A stretch of 18,449 bases of DNA from Podochytrium sp. JEL0797 (lineage: Eukaryota > Chytridiomycota > Chytridiomycetes > Chytridiales > Chytriomycetaceae). The notes beneath the pieces were generated by a model that searched no databases, was not told the DNA's origin, and was given only the letters and a program-made list of their open reading frames with translations. Where the stretch lies: assembly GCA_027596195.1 (NCBI GenBank), contig JADGJG010000488.1:1-18449 (forward strand), given 5' to 3'. Made by a program: the position numbers and the translations under genes. Numbering within the stretch: the first letter of the stretch is position 1; the number at the start of each line of letters is the position of its first letter. Positions 8,640 through 16,119 of the stretch are shown in pieces.

Positions 8640-11450
8640 ATGCGCCTTCTCTGCTCTTTCGCGGTCCTGTTTGGATTCTTCAGTTTGACAGCTGCGTTCC
8701 CCATCGCGGAACACAACAACCTTATTCGTCGCGCGTTGGAAACCACGAATTCTACTGTAATATTGATGATTTCAATTGTTTCTGTGGTTATTGACGCGAT
8801 TTGCCACTATTTTTTATTTGCTTAGACAATCGACCCTGCGCTCCACACCCCATACATTGTGACAAAAATTATCCACATGCACAGACCTCACTCTTCCTCA
8901 AACTCGAGCTCCGAATCGGCCCCTACGAGCACATCAACGAGCACATCGTCGACCACCCTCGCCACCACCTCCACATCCACGAGCACTTCAACAACTCTCG
9001 CAACAACCTCCACATCAACTAGCACTTCGACTTCCACGTCAACCAGCACGTTATCCACAAGCACAACTTCTACGTCCACCAGCACGTCGACCACCCTTGG
9101 GACCACCTCGACTTCAACAAGCACCAGTACGACTCTTCCAACCACATCTACGTCGACCAGCACATCCACTTCAACGAGTACATCTGTCGCTGTCGAGCCT
9201 CCGACCACTTCCACCTCGACCTCGACCAGCACTTCCACAATGGTCGGAACAACCAGCACGAGCACGACAACCACTTCCACGAGCGCCAGTACCGCCGCTT
9301 CAACGGAGTCTACTGAAGCATCCGCCAGCTCAACTGAGCCAGCGTCTTCGTCCTCGCCTGCACCTTCCTCTTCGGCGGTGGAATCTTCCTCGATTGTTTC
9401 GTCGTCTTCATCTCCAGCTGCTCCCTCGTCTTCTCCAGCGGCTGGAACCACATCAACCTCCACCAGCACGTTGACGACCCTCCAGACGACCAGCACGAGT
9501 ACTTCCACCAGTACCACACCCCAAACCACCTCCACCTCGACTTCCACATCCACCACACCCCAAACTACATCCACATCCACGAGCACATCGACGACTCTCC
9601 AAACCACCTCCACGTCGACCAGCACGTCCACCACTCTCCAAACCACCAGCACGAGCACATCAACAACTACTACATCGTCGAGCCCCGCGGTGACCCCAAC
9701 TCTGAGTAACTCATCTTCCGTCTTTTCCGCGAGCTCGAGCCGCAGCCCGGCGCCTCCACCTTCCACATCGACCAGTAGTACTTCGACTGGCACGACAACC
9801 ACGGATACTACGACGACTGGAACTTCCACAACGAGCTCCTCGACTTCGACTAGCACCACAGCCACGTCGACCACAGATACAACGACGACAAGCACTTTCA
9901 CAACAAGCACTTCCACGTCTACGAGTACTGCTACCACGACCACGTCACAAACAACGAGTACCAGCACTGTGAGTAACAAAATATTTTCCTCCCTCCTTCT
10001 GTTTCTTGCTTCTAACACCAATCACTTTTCAGTCCACGAGCTCCAGCACCACTTCCAAGACTACATCCACGACCTCAACCACCACGTCCAAGACAACATC
10101 CACGAGCTCCAGCACCACTTCCAAAACCACTTCCACTAGCTCCACTTCGAAAACCACTTCCACAAGCTCCACTTCCCAAACATCGTCTACAAGCTCTTCG
10201 TCGACAACAAAAACCACCTCCACCGCCACAAAACCAACGTCTTCCACATCAACGACTTCTCTCACAACGAGCAGTTCAAGCACATCATCCACATTCACCT
10301 CTACCACGTCTCTCACGTCCACAACCAAGACACACACCACTTCGACCACAACCACCAACTGCCCAGTCGCCAGCTACGCTCCCTTGGGCCTATACATCAC
10401 TCCCTTCCTCGCAAACGCATTTAACGTGGCCGGATCCAACAGCGTCGCACTCACGCTCAACAAGACGACCACCAACGTGGGGAACCCGGCGACCCTGTTT
10501 GGCTTCGACTGCAAGAACCGACTCGCAATCCAATCGAACCCGAATCTCTGTCTCTCGGCGAACCCGATCGCCAACACGCGGACCGTGTTTGTCGGGGCGT
10601 GTTCGAATTCGCAGCAGGCGATTGTGTGGAATATGACATTTGGACCCAATCAGCCGTATTTGCGTCCCTTTGGAATGCCGACTGTTTGTTTGGATAATTA
10701 CAATGAGGTTTTGTCTGTGAGTTGCATTTTTTTTCAACTATGTTTTGAGCGGGTTCCTAATTATTTTCTTTCGTTTTCCAGCCTGCGAATCCAATCGGAT
10801 TGTGGGTCTGTCACGACGGCTGGAACCAGCAATGGGTGAGCTTTAAGAACCGCTTCTTTGTTGGAACATTAGAAAAAAAACTAAACACTTTTTACTCGCA
10901 GCGCATGAACTTCACCCTCCAAACCACCACTACAACAACCCTCACGTCCACTACTACCAAGACTTCCACCACATCGGCTTCCACCTCTACAGCTACCACC
11001 ACAACCACCACCGCCCTCTCCAACATTGTTTTCCGCCCGCTCAAAATGGTCTACCCCGCCACCGGCACCTCCCCAGCCATCACCTTCGCCGCGACCCTCA
11101 AACGCGGCCAATCCATCATTGGAACCCCCATCGTCCTGGGTCCATACACCACTGACCCAACCTCTATGTTTGGCTTTGACTCGCTCAACCGTTTGGTCTC
11201 GCAGGCGAATCCGTCGCTGTGCATGTCGGCGCCATGGACCAATTCCCAAACGTACCCGTTGACGTTGCAGCCGTGTTCGAGCGCGACAGCGATCCAGTGG
11301 ACCGTGAGTGGGGTGTACTTTTACCCCGCCGGACAAACCAAGTTTGTGTTGGATAAGAGCAGTGCGGCGTATGCGAGAAATGGGGATCAGATTGGGTTGT
11401 TCCCGATTAACCGTGGGTTCAATCAGCAGTGGACGTTGGGCTTCTTGTAA
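8640..11450 (+). CDS. Secreted Ser/Thr-rich mucin-like protein with two ricin-B-like lectin domains
   Basis: Exons 8640-8756, 8826-9968, 10033-10716, 10782-10835 and 10902-11450 (introns 64-69 nt) give 848 residues. Residues 1-19 form a signal peptide, then FPIAEHNNLIRR, a short propeptide with a dibasic Kex2-like site. About 66-529 is Ser/Thr repeat, likely O-mannosylated, with a Pro/Ser island containing SSSVFSAS. Two related domains follow, about 530-670 and 706-848, separated by a Thr linker. Both share FGFD..NRL..Q.NP.LC.SA and end in the QQW form of the ricin-B QxW motif (WNQQW, FNQQW). Such beta-trefoil units bind sugars; here they would sit on a stiff stalk at the cell surface or in the matrix. 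Each domain has fewer clear QxW repeats than a classical trefoil, so ligand binding is inferred. The start at 8640 gives an ideal signal peptide; a leader ATG at 8564 is possible. Confidence 0.85.
8925..10357 (+). repeat. Degenerate Ser/Thr coding repeats of the lectin-mucin gene
   Basis: Tandem units of about 11-13 codons of the type TTSTSTSTSTTLQ, interrupted at about 9280-9450 and 9673-9770 by Ser/Ala/Pro islands. The protein pattern is regular but the DNA is not, because third codon positions vary. The DNA is very poor in G on the plus strand. Intron 9969-10032 falls inside the tract. Confidence 0.85.
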
Positions 11451-11883
11451 AGAGTGTTATTTTTTGTTTTGTTTTTTCTCTTTCTCTACTTCTTTATTTG
11501 TTTCTCTCTCCTTTTTCTCTCTGTTGTCTTGTGTTGGAAATTTTTTGAATACATTTATTATCTTGATCATTTGACGGGGGAGAAGCGCGGCTGCTGTCAA
11601 AAATCCGCTTTTCAAAGTCCGATTTTTGTTTTTGGCACTTTTCGCGTTTTGACAGGACAAAAAAAAATTGCCTTGACAGCGCCGTCTTCCTCAGACCGCC
11701 CGACCCGTTCCTCCATACATCCATCCATCGTAGACCCCCTCACGTATACAAGTACATACCAACAAAACGAGCCTGTGTGTTTAAATGGTGAGAAGCGCGG
11801 TTAAAAACTCAAGATTCGTCCACCTGTCAAATGTATTAACGCAACCCCCTCCCCAGCGATTCAAACCAAACTCCTCCACGGCC
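11451..11883 (+). promoter_or_regulatory. 3' end of the lectin-mucin gene and promoter of the large mucin gene
   Basis: A T/C-rich 3' region comes first (11455-11560). The rest holds three copies of CTGTCAAA: about 11593-11600 and 11823-11830 on plus, and 11647-11654 on minus inside GTTTTGACAGG. An ATG at 11785 abuts a GTGAGA donor. It is in frame with the main start at 11884 whether or not 11788-11856 is removed. The same motif and leader geometry occur upstream of the neighbouring mucin gene. Confidence 0.5.
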
Positions 11884-14800
11884 ATGCTTCGTGTGTTCGT
11901 CTTTATTGCTATCTGTGCCAGCTGGGTGAATGCGTTTCCCATCGCGAAAGAAGGCATGATTGTGCGTCGCAGAGACTCGGGCCTTTCCGCCACGGATTCA
12001 TCGACGGTAAACAAAAAACACGCTTGGGCTGCGAATATATTCCACCCTCTATTGTTTTATACTGATCTGGCTTTTATTGCAGGCCACCGTGAATACAACT
12101 GCGATCGCTTCCGTGTCGGAGTCGAAATCGGTCTCGGCGCGTCCCGCCGTCACAACCACCGAATCTCTTTCTGAAATTCAATCGTGGACAGTCACGAGTT
12201 CGGGAGGGTTGACTGGAATTGAAACCACATCTGCCGGAGTGGGTGCCGCCGCGGATGACATTATTTACGAAACGGTGTTGGAGACTGCCACAACATGTTC
12301 CGAGTCGTTCACGAGCGCGTCGACAACTACTACGACTTTATCTAGCACTACTACATCCATGACGTCTGCAACAAAGACCACTGCATCCACCACCACTTCC
12401 TCCACTACGGTAATCAAAAAAAATGTTGACAAAAAAAACGCGAAAGTCTAAACTTTTCTGCCCGCTGCAAAAAACAGACTCGACGCTTTAACCCAGGTCC
12501 ACAACCCAAGGGTTCATCAACCAAAACCTCAACTTCTTCGACCACGTCAACGACTACGAGCACCTCAACCATGTTGGAGACGAGCAGCGCGTCAACAGCT
12601 ACAACGCTGGAAACAACCTCGACTTCAACGAGCACGTCCACGACTCTTGGGACCACGTCCACTTCGACCAGCACGACAACAACGGCTATTCCTACAACTT
12701 CCACGAGTACTTCCACGAGCACGTCCACGACAGTTGGAACCACGAGTACAAGTACGTCGACGAGCACCACGCTCGCAACGACTTCCACGTCGACCAGCAC
12801 CTCCACAACTCTCCCAACAACGAGTACCTCCACGAGCACCTCCACCACTCCCCAAACCACCTCCACCTCTACTTCCACATCCACGACTGCTCAAACAACG
12901 AGCACTTCCACCAGTACTTCAACCACTCTAGCCACCACATCAACATCGACAAGCTCTATCACTACCATACCCACGACGTCAACCTCCACCAGCACTACAA
13001 CCACACTCGAGACGCCTTCCACGTCAACAAGCACTTCCACCACCCTTGCGACCACTTCGACGTCCACAAGCACCAGCACCACACTCCAAACCACCTCCAC
13101 TTCTACGAGTACGTCAACGACCCCTCAGACGAGCTCCACATCCACGAGCACGTCGACGACTTTGTCCAACACAAGCACGAGTACCAGCACTTCGACAACC
13201 TCGGCTACTTTATCCACTTCCACTTCAACCACCACAGAACAAACTACTTCAACGTCGACAAGCACTTCTACGACCCCACAAACTACTTCAACGTCGACAA
13301 GCACCAGTACCCTTCCACAAACCACGTCTACATCCACCAGCACGTCGACCACGCTCCAAACCACGTCCACCTCCACCAGCACATCGACAACTTTGGAAAC
13401 CACGAGCACGTTGATGACTACAACTCCCGCTGTCACTCCACCCTACAGCTCTTCCACAGAAGTGTATACCCCGTCCTCGAGCATCGAGTCGTCTGCTACT
13501 TCGTCTCAGTCCGAGTCTTTGTCGGCTTCCAGCTCCGAGTCCTCCTCGCTCCAAACCACCTCTACATCCACCAGCACGTCCACCACCCTTCAAACCACCT
13601 CAACGTCTACCAGCACGTCAACGACTCCCCAGACCGCCTCTACGTCCACCAGCACTTCCACGACTCTCCAAACCACATCTACATCGACAAGCACTTCGAC
13701 GACTCCTCAGACGACCTCGACTTCAACCAGCACTTCCACCACTCCTCAAACCACTTCCACGTCCACGAGCACTTCCACCACGCTCCAGACAACCTCTACG
13801 TCGACCAGCACCTCCACCACTCTCCAAACTACTTCGACTTCGACTTCGACTTCCACCACCATTCAAACCACCAGCACGAGTACCTCGACATCCACCACGC
13901 CCCAAACCACGTCGACTTCGACCAGCACGTCCACAACTCCTCAAACCACCTCAACATCCACAAGCACTTCCACCACGCTCCAAACAACCAGCACGAGTAC
14001 CTCGACGAGCACCACTCTCCAAACCACGTCGACATCGACCAGCACCTCCACCACTCCCCAAACCACTTCCACATCGACAAGCACGTCCACCACTCCTCAA
14101 ACCACCTCCACTTCGACGTCGACAACCACCACTCTCCCAACCACGAGCACATCCACGACCACCTCCGTCACAACCAGCACATCCACCACGCTCGCGACCA
14201 CCTCCACCTCCACGAGCACCACGACTGTGCCAACCACATCCACAAGCACCAGCACGACTCTCCAAACCACTTCCACATCCACAACTTCCACCACAGTGGT
14301 CCCCACAACGTCTACTTCAACAAGCACGTCCACCACCACACCCCAAACCACATCCACCTCAACCAGCACGAGCACAACTCTCGAACCAACATCGACGAGT
14401 ACTTCCACAACGGTCGCTACGAGTTCCACATCGACTTCTACTACGACTACCACAGTTGCAGGAACCCCGACTCCGTCTTCGAGCTCCGTGTTTTCAGCTT
14501 CCACCATTCTTGGAACGACATCAACGAGCACCACGTCGACTACCGTGGTGGGAAGCACGTCTACCTCGACAAGCACTTCGACGACTCTCGGAACCACGTC
14601 GACAAGTACGTCGACTACCACGGTGGGAACTACTTCCACTTCGACAAGTACTTCAACGACTCCCGGAACCACATCCACTTCGACGAGTACTTCAAAGACT
14701 GTCGGAACCACGTCAACGAGCACCTCTACCACCACGGCCGGAACCACTTCCACTTCGACGAGCACCTCTTCGACAATAACTCCTGTAACCACGTCGACAA

Positions 14801-15675
14801 GTACCACGTCCACAACCGTTCCTGCAACCACATCTACTTCAACAAGCACTTCAACGACTCTCGAAACCACGTCGACAAGCACTTCAACCACCCTGTTGGG
14901 AACCACTTCGACCACGACTGCGGGAACCACGTCAACTACTACCACATCGACAACTACCCCCGGAACCACGTCCACTTCGACGAGTACTTCAACGACTCTC
15001 GGGACCACGTCAACGAGCACCTCTACCACCACGCCCGGAACCACTTCCACTTCGACGAGCACCTCTTCGACAACTACTCCCGGAACCACGTCCACCTCTA
15101 CAAGCACTTCAACTACCCCCGAAACCACTTCCGCTTCGACAAGCACTTCAACGACAGTTGGAACCACATCAACAAGCACCTCGACCACAACAGTGGGAAC
15201 TACGTCCACGTCGACAAGCACAACGACTCCCGGAACCACGTCCACCTCGACAAGCACTTCAACGACTCTCGGAACCACATCTACTTCGACGAGCACTTCA
15301 ACGACTCTCGGAACCACATCTACTTCGACAAGCACGTCTACCACCACATTGGGAACCACGTCGACTTCAACAACGACTCTCGGAACCACGTCGACGAGTA
15401 CCTCGACTACCACAGTGGGAACCACGTCGACTTCAACCAGCACAACCAGTTCCGCAACGACTTCTTCAAGTGCTCCACCTCTCCCACCGTCTTCGTCCCC
15501 AACGAAATCGACCTCCACGTGGACCACACCCATCGTGAGTGCCTATTTCTTTCAATTTTTGCAACCATTTAAATTTGACCTAACTGAAACCTTTTTTCAA
15601 TCACAGAACTCTCCAACAACCACCACGTGTACGGAATCGGTCTCTGTGATGGAAGTTGTTCAATATGTTGATTAA
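11884..15675 (+). CDS. Large secreted Ser/Thr-repeat mucin-like protein
   Basis: Exons 11884-12006, 12083-12409, 12478-15534 and 15607-15675 (introns 68-76 nt) give 1191 residues. Residues 1-17 are a signal peptide ending WVNA, followed by FPIAKEGMIVRRR, a short propeptide with a multibasic Kex2-like site. Residues 42-150 are a Ser/Thr-rich head with IIYETVLETATTCSES. About 190-1150 is a run of 11-13-residue units (TTSTSTSTST plus a variable LQ, PQ, LG, VG or PG), broken by two Ser/Pro islands. The tail is TTTTCTESVSVMEVVQYVD. The mature chain has only two cysteines, at 113 and 1177. There is no lectin domain, GPI signal or membrane anchor. Expected form: heavily O-glycosylated extended rod in the wall or extracellular coat. 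The signal peptide supports the 11884 start; the upstream in-frame ATG at 11785 is an alternative. The last intron (72 nt) has no in-frame stop, so an unspliced form is also readable. Function is inferred from composition. Confidence 0.83.
12600..15450 (+). repeat. Long degenerate Ser/Thr coding repeat array, period about 39 nt
   Basis: The main unit is 13 codons (TTSTSTSTSTTLQ type), with shorter 9-11-codon variants that lack one or two Ser-Thr pairs. Spacer residues change along the array: mixed in 12600-13430, mainly TLQ and TPQ in 13551-14370, mainly TLG, TVG and TPG in 14513-15430. Non-repeat islands lie at about 13426-13550 and 14457-14512. Third codon positions are scrambled, but one Ser position per unit is almost always AGC or AGT. 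Confidence 0.88.
15535..15606 (+). other. Last intron of the large mucin gene, readable in frame
   Basis: GTGAGT donor and TCACAG acceptor with a CTAAC branch-like sequence, 72 nt. The length is a multiple of three and there is no in-frame stop. If retained it would add 24 residues rich in Phe and Leu just before the C-terminal tail. Confidence 0.75.
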
Positions 15676-16119
15676 ATGGCTGACGGAGGGGCAGCGGCGG
15701 CAGAATTTAGTTTTTGTTTTTCATTCTGTTGAAAATCTCTCTCTCTCTCTTTCTTCCTTTTCTCTCTCCTTCTTTCTCTCTTGACGTTGTCATATAAATA
15801 TTTCTTCTTTCTGTGCCTTTTTCCCCCGTATAAAGTGGTTTTTGGGAGGGAGACATCATGGGATTTTGCTGGTATCAATTCAGAGATGCACAGATGTGTG
15901 GATTTACGCGTTTCGCATTTGCGGCATGCCCCCCAATTTGGCGGTTCAAAAATTTGAGTGCCAGGCTTTGGAGATTTACGGCAGGTCCTTTTTCGGAGCA
16001 GGCTTTCACAGCCTGCATCCGATTTCGCTCATCCTCTTCCGCACATCAAATCCTTCTCTCTTTCGCCACTCTTTTCGATTCAAGTGAAAACAGACGACGA
16101 AAAACCACAAGCAAATTTG
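15676..16119 (+). promoter_or_regulatory. Spacer and presumed promoter of the Sec7/BIG gene
   Basis: A C/T microsatellite-like tract lies at about 15737-15782. TATA-like elements TATAAA are at 15793-15798 and 15829-15834, about 290-325 nt upstream of the chosen start. Open frames in this stretch are short and match nothing I recognise. Confidence 0.45.

Noticed and set aside
8888..10021. Long minus-strand open frame rich in Val, Glu, Leu and Asp opposite the lectin-mucin repeats
   Set aside because: It is the antisense shadow of Thr/Ser codons (ACN/TCN), which rarely generate stops in that frame. Composition follows mechanically from the plus-strand repeat, and the plus strand has signal peptide, introns and lectin domains.
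9969..10032. GT-AG intron in the repeats as a possible frameshift or pseudogene sign
   Set aside because: Donor GTGAGT, acceptor TTTTCAG and 64-nt length match the other introns, and both flanks are in phase with continuous Ser/Thr coding.
10006..10139. His-rich extension (HELQHHFQ) of the lectin-mucin exon 2 frame
   Set aside because: This is read-through of the intron at 9969-10032 into the wrong frame of exon 3; splicing restores the Ser/Thr frame.
10360..11447. Ricin-like toxin interpretation of the lectin domains
   Set aside because: Only QxW, B-chain-like sugar-binding domains are present. No ribosome-inactivating A-chain-like region is seen; the partner region is a mucin stalk.
12600..15450. 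CRISPR-like or satellite DNA interpretation of the repeat array
   Set aside because: Units are in frame, third positions vary, spacers are only two or three codons, and the array lies inside a spliced secreted-protein gene.
14097..15533. 478-codon minus-strand open frame opposite the large mucin array
   Set aside because: Same shadow effect: repeats of VEVDVVP mirror the Ser/Thr units. No start context, introns or domain supports it.
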